Assembly (NCBI GenBank): GCA_002726865.1
Contig: PBSW01000085.1
Span: 1 to 7,294 of the forward strand
Source: Candidatus Bathyarchaeota archaeon
Lineage (GTDB): Archaea > Thermoproteota > Bathyarchaeia > TCS64
DNA length: 7,294 nucleotides
Direction: 5' to 3'
Each line of letters starts with the position of its first letter. The first letter of the stretch is position 1. Shown piece by piece: positions 1 to 4,664 of this stretch. A model generated the notes under the pieces. That model was not told the DNA's origin, searched no databases, and saw only the letters and a program-made list of their open reading frames with translations. Position numbers and translations under genes: made by a program.

Positions 1-460
1 CATCGTCAACTCCCAGCACAATCCATCTTGCAGCATACCCTGCTTGGGCCAGCGACCTGAGAATTTCTGGGAAGTACCCGGAATTAAGGAGTCCTGGCAC
101 GTTTTCTCCAAAAAAGAATCTTGGCTTAACTCTGCGAATAACTTCGATGCACTGGGGCCAGCAGTTTCTCCCATCATCCTTTCCTTTGCGCCTTCCCGCC
201 ACCGAAAACGGTTGACAGGGGAAGCCCCCAGTAACCACATCCGTAACCCCCTTGTACTGGTCAACCGCACCGGACTCAATGAACTCATTGATGTCTCCCC
301 ACAGGGGTGCGGCGTCAAGAAAGCCTTCTTTCGCTCTTTGTGCGATGATGTTTTGGCAGTAGGGGTTTTGTTCGACATAACCTATAGTCCTCCATTTGAG
401 GAAGTGTTTAGTGGCTAGGAGGCCACCTCCGGCTCCCGAGAACAACGATAATTCATTCAT
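1..460 (-). CDS. DNA (cytosine-5-)-methyltransferase, Dcm-like, C-terminal part cut by window edge
   Basis: Transfers a methyl group from S-adenosylmethionine to carbon 5 of cytosine in DNA. The first 153 codons are present and the frame is open at base 1, so the rest lies outside; the family usually has about 300-450 residues. Visible motifs in order are motif I LFSGAGGG (residues 6-13, SAM binding), motif IV GGFPCQPFSVAG (78-89, catalytic Cys82) and motif VI ENV (119-121). The order and spacing match catalytically intact m5C methyltransferases, including those common in phages. The start ATG at 460-458 follows GGAGAAATCG and overlaps the stop of the upstream 83-residue gene as ATGA, which suggests translational coupling. 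No restriction endonuclease is visible next to it, so it may be an orphan enzyme protecting phage DNA. The target-recognition region is not in the window, so specificity cannot be stated. Confidence 0.93.
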   Translation of the reverse strand, partial: MNELSLFSGAGGGLLATKHFLKWRTIGYVEQNPYCQNIIAQRAKEGFLDAAPLWGDINEFIESGAVDQYKGVTDVVTGGFPCQPFSVAGRRKGKDDGRNCWPQCIEVIRRVKPRFFFGENVPGLLNSGYFPEILRSLAQAGYAARWIVLGVDD

Positions 461-708
461 CGATTTCTCCGTTCATGGGACATTCCATCAAGCGCCGCTT
501 CCATGGAGTTAAAGTATAGATAGGATTGAGTTCTGTTGTTCCCTAGCTTATAAAACAGGACATCATCCAAGCCTATGTACCTATAAATCCACCAATCGCT
601 GTTCCTGCTCTCGAACAAAGGAAGTGCTTTTTTGTAGTCTTCCATGTACCTTGGACAGCCCTTAGGGAACTCATCACCATCCCTAAGTATCTCGTTAAAA
701 TTAGCCAT
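457..708 (-). CDS. hypothetical phage protein, 83 aa
   Basis: I do not recognise this protein. It is soluble in appearance, with no signal peptide or membrane segment, and rich in aromatic residues: a WWIYRYIG stretch at residues 39-46 and YLYF at 63-66. Translation from ATG 708-706 is supported by a strong ribosome site, GGAGACA, 6 bases upstream of the start. It starts inside the last 8 bases of the 66-residue gene, and its stop shares 4 bases with the methyltransferase start, so it belongs to the same leftward transcript. Being directly before a methyltransferase does not by itself indicate a modification role. Coding status rests on the ribosome site, the packed context and the absence of a better frame on the other strand. 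Confidence 0.75.
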   Translation of the reverse strand: MANFNEILRDGDEFPKGCPRYMEDYKKALPLFESRNSDWWIYRYIGLDDVLFYKLGNNRTQSYLYFNSMEAALDGMSHERRNR

Positions 709-901
709 TTTTTTGTCTCCGATAAACTTTAACGTCCTCTAGTTTTCCAAAGTGTTTATAACAGGCCATTACAACAGCGTGGAGATCAGGCCGGGCCTTG
801 ATGTACTCCCATTTAGCTCTTTTCCCTTCCGGCGTATCGTCGAAGAGCACTTCGGCCTTCCACTTCAATTCTCTCCTGCCACTCTCCCCTTGTCTCCCCA
901 T
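701..901 (-). CDS. hypothetical small basic protein, 66 aa (start uncertain)
   Basis: Not recognised. Residues 13-54 (KWKAEVLF to CYKHFGK) read like a compact alpha/beta domain, and the tail is basic (VYRRQKNG). The longest form starts at ATG 901-899 and overlaps the upstream zinc-ribbon-like gene by 89 bases. A TTG at 868-866, preceded by AGGAG and four bases, would shorten the overlap to 56 bases and remove a low-complexity Gly/Arg N-terminus, so it may be the true start. The gene ends 8 bases inside the next gene. The long out-of-frame overlap is unusual; one of the two frames could be extended by a sequencing error, though both look protein-like over most of their length. Confidence 0.6.
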   Translation of the reverse strand: MGRQGESGRRELKWKAEVLFDDTPEGKRAKWEYIKARPDLHAVVMACYKHFGKLEDVKVYRRQKNG

Positions 902-1106
902 CCTTAAACCAGAGGTCTAACTCGATGAGTTTTTCCTTGAGGACTTCCTTGAATGGTCTAGTGACCCCATCCATCGTAAAAGTTGAGTAGTTATCCACCC
1001 AACAGGGGGCGCACATTGGGGAAGGCTCCAAGTGGGTAACTCTCCGGTGTTCACAGATGGGACACCATGTCGGATACATCCCGCTGGATTTCGATTCTGA
1101 ATTCAT
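813..1106 (-). CDS. zinc-ribbon-like hypothetical protein, 97 aa
   Basis: The N-terminal part carries two CxxC knuckles, CPIC at residues 15-18 and CAPC at 32-35, separated by 13 residues. This is a typical spacing for a small treble-clef or zinc-ribbon site that would bind one zinc ion. The rest is charged and helical-looking (FKEVLKEKLIELDLWFKDGE, about 52-71) with a basic tail. No wider family is recognised, so DNA, RNA or protein binding are all possible. The chosen ATG 1106-1104 has GGAG about 10 bases upstream. An internal ATG at 1079-1077, just before the knuckles, is an alternative but has a poorer ribosome site. It overlaps the upstream 152-residue gene by 56 bases and the downstream gene by up to 89. 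Confidence 0.68.
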   Translation of the reverse strand: MNSESKSSGMYPTWCPICEHRRVTHLEPSPMCAPCWVDNYSTFTMDGVTRPFKEVLKEKLIELDLWFKDGETRGEWQERIEVEGRSALRRYAGREKS

Positions 1107-1509
1107 GTCGCATTGTCTCCAGGTATTCGTGGTTGCTCAGGTAGCGACTGCCCTCGTCAATGTCTGATATGAAGTCTTCCAAGTCCTCCATCAGGGCGCG
1201 AAGGCTGCTTGCCACGTCCGAGAGTCCGGCAGAAGTGTAACCTTCCCCAGTCATTGCCAGTTCAATGTCCTTCACAGTTAATTGCAGACCCACGATGGCC
1301 AAGTCACAGGCTCCCTCGGCTTGCTCATACATAGCTTGCTTCTTATCAGCCATTGTGATGACTCTCAGTCGTTTGTGTTTCTTTCGGGAGTGCAGGATGG
1401 GCACAACGATATCTCTGCCCAGAGCCTCGATGGCCTCGGTGCGGGAGCCATAGGCGACCCCCGCTTCCAAGTCCACAACGCTACCCACTTGGACCAGATA
1501 ACTGGCCAA
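1051..1509 (-). CDS. hypothetical protein, 152 aa, probable TTG start
   Basis: Not recognised. The middle and C-terminal part (about residues 53-150) is acidic and predicted by eye to be mostly helical, with heptad-like hydrophobic spacing (LSDVASSLRALMEDLEDFISDIDEG is one such stretch, written here only as a pattern at about 96-120). The N-terminal 52 residues look different, ending in a basic KKHKRLRV patch (44-51). The frame begins with TTG 1509-1507 after AAGGGAAG, a good ribosome site, overlapping the 209-residue gene by 29 bases. A GTG at 1476-1474, four bases after that gene's stop, is an alternative. ATG 1353-1351 (MADKKQAM) could give a shorter form but has only a weak site. It overlaps the next gene by 56 bases. 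Confidence 0.68.
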   Translation of the reverse strand: MASYLVQVGSVVDLEAGVAYGSRTEAIEALGRDIVVPILHSRKKHKRLRVITMADKKQAMYEQAEGACDLAIVGLQLTVKDIELAMTGEGYTSAGLSDVASSLRALMEDLEDFISDIDEGSRYLSNHEYLETMRHEFRIEIQRDVSDMVSHL

Positions 1510-2110
1510 TCTCTTCCCTTGTGTAGTGTTTTACAGCCTTCCTCGCCTTTTTGGCGTTGTCTAGCCTCCAGTAGGGGTTGTTTAGACCTCCCTTTGGCTG
1601 CGCCATGAGGTAGGATGAGTCCCAGTTGACGTGTTTGTACCCAAGTCCACCGCTCCGTACTTCTGGGCTAGGGGTTTCCACCACATCTCCATCGTCAATC
1701 ACAAGGGCTTCCTCGTCGTAGTCATCCAAGGAGAATTCCCTAGTGCCGGGACGCCAATGCTGGCTTTCCCCAACGGCTGGCGTAAAGTTCTGCAAGTCCA
1801 TATAAACGCCCCAGGCTTCCCTTAAGACGGGACTCCCAGTCCACTTGTCCGTAGGAAGTAGGTATCTGATGGACTCTATTTTAGAGAGGCATCTGTTCAT
1901 TAGGCTGTCCTTGGGGACAGTTTGGTCCCGACTCTTGACTTGGTGAGCGACCGCCTCCTTGGGAAGGTTTCGTATACCCTCCAGAAGCCTCTCAATTCTC
2001 TCGCCACGACTCGCACTGAGGTCGTTCAGAATCTTTTGCTTGTGAAGTCTTCGCTTTGCTGCTGGCATCTTGATTACCTTTCCCGCTGTTGTTATTCGTT
2101 CAGATTTCAT
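1481..2110 (-). CDS. hypothetical protein, 209 aa, first gene of the leftward chain
   Basis: Not recognised. The N-terminal 60 residues are strongly basic and helical-looking (AAKRRLHKQK at 17-26, GERIERLLEGIRNL at 36-49), as in nucleic-acid-binding tails. The middle contains an acidic patch (SLDDYDEEALVIDDGDVVE, 127-145). The C-terminus is again basic (NAKKARKAVKHYTREE, 185-200). No enzyme motif, signal peptide or membrane segment is seen. The start ATG 2110-2108 follows AGAGGAAA at good spacing and lies directly at the edge of the divergent control region, so this is the first gene of the 1-2110 leftward transcript. Genes in this position in phages often act early, but that is only inference. 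The +-strand frames opposite it look like shadows. Confidence 0.78.
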   Translation of the reverse strand: MKSERITTAGKVIKMPAAKRRLHKQKILNDLSASRGERIERLLEGIRNLPKEAVAHQVKSRDQTVPKDSLMNRCLSKIESIRYLLPTDKWTGSPVLREAWGVYMDLQNFTPAVGESQHWRPGTREFSLDDYDEEALVIDDGDVVETPSPEVRSGGLGYKHVNWDSSYLMAQPKGGLNNPYWRLDNAKKARKAVKHYTREEIGQLSGPSG

Positions 2111-2282
2111 AATGTTTTTCCTCTATACAATAAGAGTTTAGGGGTAAGTTGCTGATAATTAAGAGATTTATTATTTCATATTAGGTTACCCCCCAACTCT
2201 TATTATATGAAGGATAAATGTTTCCGACATTCTAATAATGAGGCTCCTATGTGCCTCTATCGGAAGTATAGCATAGACTCGA
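2111..2282. promoter_or_regulatory. divergent intergenic control region
   Basis: This AT-rich stretch separates the leftward chain from the rightward 127-residue gene. It holds a long inverted repeat (annotated separately) and -10-like hexamers in both directions: TATAAT read leftward at 2207-2202 and TATACAAT read rightward at 2125-2132. No convincing -35 box was found for either. Just after the right arm, GAAGGATAA precedes an ATG (2218) that opens only a five-codon frame (MFPTF, stop 2233-2235). A second short frame runs from ATG 2238 to TAG 2274-2276, in phase with the gene that follows. These may be leader peptides or chance. Confidence 0.5.
2121..2212. repeat. 27-bp imperfect inverted repeat with 38-bp spacer
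   Basis: The left arm is 2121-2147 and the right arm 2186-2212. The reverse complement of the right arm matches the left arm at 22 of 27 positions, including a continuous run AATAAGAGTT followed two bases later by GGGGTAA. Each arm also carries TATAYAAT, so the two arms point a -10-like element at each other. This could be a pair of operator sites, two matched promoters, or a large stem. It lies exactly between two divergent transcription units, which favours a regulatory role. Confidence 0.72.
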
Positions 2283-2416
2283 TTGCAACCTTTGAGCCGG
2301 GAACAAACTGTCGTCAAAGTGACATCGTCGGGGCTTGGGCCTACCCTCGTACAACAGGCCGACAGATACCGCCAAGAGAGTACCAACGCCGGGCCAATCA
2401 GAGAGTCTGTCACTAA
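2207..2416 (+). CDS. possible small ORF, 69 aa, alternative frame
   Basis: An ATG at 2207 opens a 69-codon frame (MKDKCFRHSN...) in a different phase from the 127-residue gene that overlaps it over 2283-2416. No ribosome site lies before the ATG, which sits inside the right arm of the inverted repeat. The product is Cys- and Arg-rich and resembles nothing I know. It could be a real leader gene, the N-terminus of the downstream protein joined by a frameshift (programmed or an error), or simply a chance frame. I list it because the start of the neighbouring gene is unresolved and this is the only long ATG-started frame in that interval. Confidence 0.2.
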   Translation: MKDKCFRHSNNEAPMCLYRKYSIDSIATFEPGTNCRQSDIVGAWAYPRTTGRQIPPREYQRRANQRVCH

Positions 2417-2666
2417 CGGCTCTATGACCTTGGTGCGTCTTCTTATTGAGGGAGTCATGGGAAAGAAGTTTAGTCTATGGGATGCAGAGGAGTGGCTTTA
2501 TACGGAGTTCCTCCAAGCCTCTGGACCCTTGAGTAAAGCGTGGATTCTCCAAGAGTTCTCCAAGCGTAAGAACCTACACAGAGGCAACCCCGAGGGGGTC
2601 CTTGAGGTCTGCTTGCAGAAACTGGGCATTGAAGAGAAGGGGCTATTCCTGTGTCCTCCGAAGTAG
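2283..2666 (+). CDS. hypothetical protein, up to 127 aa, start uncertain
   Basis: Not recognised. The C-terminal 70 residues look like a folded, helical domain with several tryptophans (FSLWDAEEWLYTEF, 63-76) and could be a small DNA-binding or adaptor fold; no motif proves it. The longest frame begins at TTG 2283, which lacks a ribosome site. ATG 2424 also lacks one. ATG 2457 has GAGGGAG just upstream and would give a 70-residue protein. Protein-like sequence continues before 2424 (about residues 20-47), which argues for an upstream start. The frame is blocked by a TAG at 2274-2276. Its 3' end overlaps the next small gene by 16 bases, and it appears to be the first gene of a short rightward unit divergent from the chain at 2110. 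Confidence 0.55.
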   Translation: MQPLSREQTVVKVTSSGLGPTLVQQADRYRQESTNAGPIRESVTNGSMTLVRLLIEGVMGKKFSLWDAEEWLYTEFLQASGPLSKAWILQEFSKRKNLHRGNPEGVLEVCLQKLGIEEKGLFLCPPK

Positions 2667-2821
2667 ACCGGCTGGCTAGGCGCAACCGTCGCCAGCGCAA
2701 CTTGGCGCAGCGCGACTCTTGGGGTAAGAATAAGTCAGGCCCGATGAAGGTGAAAACCAAATTCCGTCGCAAGCCCAAGCACCAAAACGGAGAAGAACGG
2801 AACGGTATTACCATTCGATAA
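2651..2821 (+). CDS. small basic protein, 56 aa, GTG start
   Basis: A 57-codon frame from GTG 2651 to TAA 2819-2821, preceded by GAGAAGGGG, a good ribosome site. The start lies 16 bases before the end of the upstream gene, typical of translational coupling. The product is very basic: RLARRNRRQRN at residues 7-17 and KVKTKFRRKPKHQ at about 32-44. Such a protein would bind nucleic acid or act as a charge-neutralising small phage protein, but no family is recognised. Its last eight codons lie in the first unit of the 24-bp tandem repeat, so the repeat array may have grown out of, or into, the gene's 3' end. It is the last gene before the facing leftward block. Confidence 0.6.
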   Translation: MSSEVDRLARRNRRQRNLAQRDSWGKNKSGPMKVKTKFRRKPKHQNGEERNGITIR

Positions 2822-2891
2822 CGGAACTGGCTTACCATTTCAAAACGGAACCTTCTTACCATTCGATAACGGAACCTTCTTACCATCTTAT
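2796..2891. repeat. four 24-bp direct tandem repeats
   Basis: Units are 2796-2819, 2820-2843, 2844-2867 and 2868-2891, with an exact 24-base period and no gaps. All begin AACGGAAC and all contain TTACCAT. Units 1 and 3 end CCATTCGAT, unit 2 ends CCATTTCAA and unit 4 is degenerate at its 3' end. Only the first unit overlaps a gene (the end of the 56-residue protein). Tandem, directly oriented, roughly two-helical-turn units outside genes are typical of iterons or multi-site protein-binding arrays, but a simple slippage expansion is also possible. Confidence 0.88.
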
Positions 2892-2953
2892 CTTCTGTCC
2901 TCTTGGGAGAATGCACAGGATCCTGCCTGGCCGATTGACCAGGAAATCCCCTA

Positions 2954-2975
2954 AACGCCCCAAAATTGAGGCGTT
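2954..2975. terminator. candidate transcription terminator hairpin between facing genes
   Basis: AACGCC (2954-2959) pairs with GGCGTT (2970-2975) across a 10-base loop; a T run (TTTT, 2982-2985) follows on the + strand after seven bases. It lies between the end of the rightward unit (2821) and the end of the leftward block (3007), where terminators are expected. The T run is too distant for a textbook intrinsic terminator, so confidence is modest. Confidence 0.35.
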
Positions 2976-3006
2976 CTAGGAGTTTTCAGCTCTGGCTAGG
3001 GGTTAC

Positions 3007-3288
3007 TTATAGCTGATAGGTTTTGTGTTCAACACCGCGCCCACTGGGGATAGCCGTGTAACCGTGGGGGCCATAAGCTACGATGAATGAATCCCAAATT
3101 CCGTATTCATTAAGGTTAATTTTCTTGATCAGGGCCTTGATAGCCTCAACTGCGTTTCCCTCAGGGCTTAGTTCATGGTTATATCCCACTGAGGCCCTAT
3201 GCTTAAAGTCCGCGCCCTCGTCTATTGTGGCTATATAACGTGATCCACGGTGAGTAGTGGCGCTAATGTATTTTGAAGTGATATACAT
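3007..3288 (-). CDS. hypothetical phage protein, 93 aa
   Basis: No named family is recognised. The pattern is beta-rich N-terminus (RGSRYIATIDEG, 15-26), a conserved-looking GYNHEL segment (35-40), a helix (NAVEAIKALIKKI, 45-57) and a C-terminal strand (FIVAYGPHGYTAI, 68-80). From memory this layout resembles a widespread class of small phage proteins of unknown function, but I cannot name a profile. The start ATG 3288-3286 has GGAG ten bases upstream. The gene begins 2 bases after the stop of the 75-residue gene, so the two are surely cotranscribed. It is the last gene of the leftward block. Confidence 0.75.
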   Translation of the reverse strand: MYITSKYISATTHRGSRYIATIDEGADFKHRASVGYNHELSPEGNAVEAIKALIKKINLNEYGIWDSFIVAYGPHGYTAIPSGRGVEHKTYQL

Positions 3289-3290
3289 GA

Positions 3291-3518
3291 TTAACTATCT
3301 CCATATTGATCATCTAAATAGATGCGTAAGTGAGTTGATTTATTAATAGGTTGTCCGGCTTGATACAGTCTCCAGTTCTCGCCCTTTCTAAGGTGCTGAC
3401 CTCGTACCCTTACTTTATAGCGATCCCTATTAACGAAAGCCCTAACGAGCAAAACAAAGAAGTGCCCGATTGGGTTATTCGGTACTTCGCAGAACTGATA
3501 CCGTGGTGGTGTTTTCAT
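3291..3518 (-). CDS. hypothetical protein, 75 aa
   Basis: Not recognised. The sequence alternates hydrophobic and charged residues in the manner of beta strands (HFFVLLVRAF at 19-28, YKVRVRGQHL at 34-43, THLRIYLDD at 62-70) and is basic overall. No membrane segment is convincing, because the hydrophobic stretch at 19-28 is too short. The start ATG 3518-3516 follows AGAGGG at 8 bases. The upstream leader (3519-3579) contains the first copy of a 23-nt hairpin that recurs before the 235-residue gene. It is followed after 2 bases by the 93-residue gene. The opposite-strand frame over the same bases is less convincing because it has no ribosome site. Confidence 0.68.
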   Translation of the reverse strand: MKTPPRYQFCEVPNNPIGHFFVLLVRAFVNRDRYKVRVRGQHLRKGENWRLYQAGQPINKSTHLRIYLDDQYGDS

Positions 3519-3546
3519 CTTAAAGCCCTCTGTTAATGTTTACGTT

Positions 3547-3569
3547 ATAGGGCCACTAGGTGACCCTAT
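3547..3569 (-). other. recurrent intergenic hairpin, copy A
   Basis: Read leftward, a 9-base-pair stem plus an inner C-G pair closes a 3-base loop, with one G-U wobble in the transcript. It shares AGGGCCA and TGACCCT at the same positions with copy B (4636-4658), while three base pairs differ by compensatory swaps. It lies in the leader of the 75-residue gene. No U run follows on either strand, so it is not a simple intrinsic terminator; RNA processing or protein binding are possible. Confidence 0.7.
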
Positions 3570-3579
3570 CCCATGAACA

Positions 3580-3897
3580 CTATTGCCCAAAGTTATTGAA
3601 GTGATCCGTTATCTCTTGGATTCCGTCAGCGTGGCCCTTACGATACTCTGAGGTGTCTCCTATGATTTGCTCCTCATTAATGAGCATTTCAATAGAATCT
3701 ATGTCAAACCCCCCCTCTGATTCTATGGCCTTCTGGAGTTGGCCCAGTTTAGCCTTAACCGCTTTGGCACTCTTCAGATAGTCGGCCTCGTCTTTGTGGA
3801 GTGGCTCACTTCCGAAATATTCTACGTCTTGGATTCCCTCAATAAGGTTATCCAAGCCAACTTGCAAAGCGTTAAATTCTAATGGTTCTATTTTCAT
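3580..3897 (-). CDS. hypothetical acidic helical protein, 105 aa
   Basis: Not recognised. The protein is acidic and by eye nearly all helical. A likely coiled-coil-type stretch covers residues 36-62 (repeated leucines and alanines with charged flanks, e.g. KAKLGQLQKAIES at 48-60). The C-terminus reads GHADGIQEITDHFNNFG. No catalytic or metal-binding motif is seen. ATG 3897-3895 begins one base after the stop of the methyltransferase-like gene, with AAAAGG upstream, so the two are translationally linked and may work together, though nothing in the sequence proves a partnership. The downstream gap of 61 bases to the next gene carries the structured hairpin. Confidence 0.72.
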   Translation of the reverse strand: MKIEPLEFNALQVGLDNLIEGIQDVEYFGSEPLHKDEADYLKSAKAVKAKLGQLQKAIESEGGFDIDSIEMLINEEQIIGDTSEYRKGHADGIQEITDHFNNFGQ

Positions 3898-3898
3898 T

Positions 3899-4606
3899 TT
3901 ACAGACCTTTTGAGTTAGCCAAAAACACCGCTTTTGCGAAGCCTCTCGGAGTCGCAGAACGGATATTTTTAGTCTTGATGGATTTACCGCCTAGTTTGCG
4001 GTACTGCGCAGAAGCCCCGAAGGATTCACAATCAACTGGCTTTTTCTGGGGCATGACAAAGGAATCCGAACACCAGAGACAAGTCTTTTTGCTATAGGCA
4101 TCCTTAGGCGCAATGTAATCGGGCCAAGTTGGATGGACTGCCTCAGAGTCGGACAGATAACCGCCGAATTCATACGGGTGAAAGTAGTGGTTCGGCTTAC
4201 GCCATAGGGTCGCCAATCTGCTAACTGGATTCTCAATCATATAAGGGCAATCCAGATTCAGGGCCAGTTCGGCGCAGTTGATGGCGTGATCTCTCGCCTG
4301 AGTCTCCACGTTAGGATTCAAAGCTAATTTGGTAGCCTTTGACTTGTTCCCACAGATTGCCAAGTCAGTGCAGACCGGAAAGGCTGTGAGGAAATCCACC
4401 GACCATTTATGGGTGTGGTAGATGCCGTCCAGATCATGTTGAAAGTGCAAATCAGCATGGAGAAAGTGAATCCGCCCCTTGCCGACTGCCTCGGTTCTAC
4501 AACTCCACTTTGGGTGTTGGATATCGTAACAATAGACGTCAGCACCGGCCTCGGCCCACGGTCGGCCCATTACTCCGGTGTAGTCGTATAGGCTAATAAC
4601 TTTCAT
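3899..4606 (-). CDS. phage C5-cytosine-methyltransferase-like protein, divergent, 235 aa
   Basis: A Rossmann-type methyltransferase relative, probably binding S-adenosylmethionine. Seen: N-terminal SLYDYTGVMGRPWAEAG (5-21, in place of motif I FxGxG), YDIQH (27-31, acidic end of strand 2), FPVCTDLAICG (76-86, in place of motif IV), IENPVS (124-129, in place of motif VI ENV) and ATPRGFAKAVF (218-228, C-terminal helix typical of this phage subgroup). From memory, close phage homologues have FPPCTH at the catalytic loop; here the Pro before Cys79 is Val and His is Asp. The nucleophile Cys79 is kept, but loss of the conserved Pro-Cys pair makes base flipping and catalysis uncertain. CLWC (176-179) may add a metal or structural role. 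It has no large target-recognition domain, so it is much smaller than Dcm. The start ATG 4606-4604 has a strong GGAGACA site. It lies between the 195- and 105-residue genes. Confidence 0.8.
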   Translation of the reverse strand: MKVISLYDYTGVMGRPWAEAGADVYCYDIQHPKWSCRTEAVGKGRIHFLHADLHFQHDLDGIYHTHKWSVDFLTAFPVCTDLAICGNKSKATKLALNPNVETQARDHAINCAELALNLDCPYMIENPVSRLATLWRKPNHYFHPYEFGGYLSDSEAVHPTWPDYIAPKDAYSKKTCLWCSDSFVMPQKKPVDCESFGASAQYRKLGGKSIKTKNIRSATPRGFAKAVFLANSKGL

Positions 4607-4635
4607 AGTGTCTCCGACTGTTTAGTTGATACGCA

Positions 4636-4658
4636 TAAGGGCCAGAATCTGACCCTTA
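4636..4658 (-). other. recurrent intergenic hairpin, copy B
   Basis: A 10-base-pair stem with a 3-base loop (plus-strand arms TAAGGGCCAG and CTGACCCTTA). The one mismatch on the + strand becomes a G-U wobble in a leftward transcript, which suggests the leftward RNA is the functional strand. It is the partner of copy A at 3547-3569, the same length, and lies in the leader of the 235-residue methyltransferase-like gene. No U run follows it. Confidence 0.72.
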
Positions 4659-4664
4659 AACCTA

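Noticed and set aside
44..418. 124-codon rightward frame
   Set aside because: It lies opposite the Dcm-like methyltransferase, which has clear catalytic motifs.
1282..1608. 108-codon rightward frame
   Set aside because: It is antisense to the 152- and 209-residue genes, Ser/Cys/Leu-rich in the manner of a shadow frame, with no ribosome site.
2274..2276. TAG recoded as an amino acid, joining ATG 2238 to the 127-residue gene
   Set aside because: TAG is used as an ordinary stop elsewhere in the window (e.g. at 6292-6294 and 2664-2666), and no suppressor tRNA is visible.
2186..2458. 90-codon leftward frame over the divergent region
   Set aside because: It overlaps the inverted repeat and the rightward gene, has a shadow-like composition and no ribosome site.
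2470..2916. 148-codon leftward frame with four MVRRFRYR-like repeats
   Set aside because: It begins with GTG and lies opposite the 127-residue and 56-residue genes, whose sequences look more like real proteins; its apparent repeats are the translated 24-bp array. The N-terminal part could still be real, but nothing supports it.
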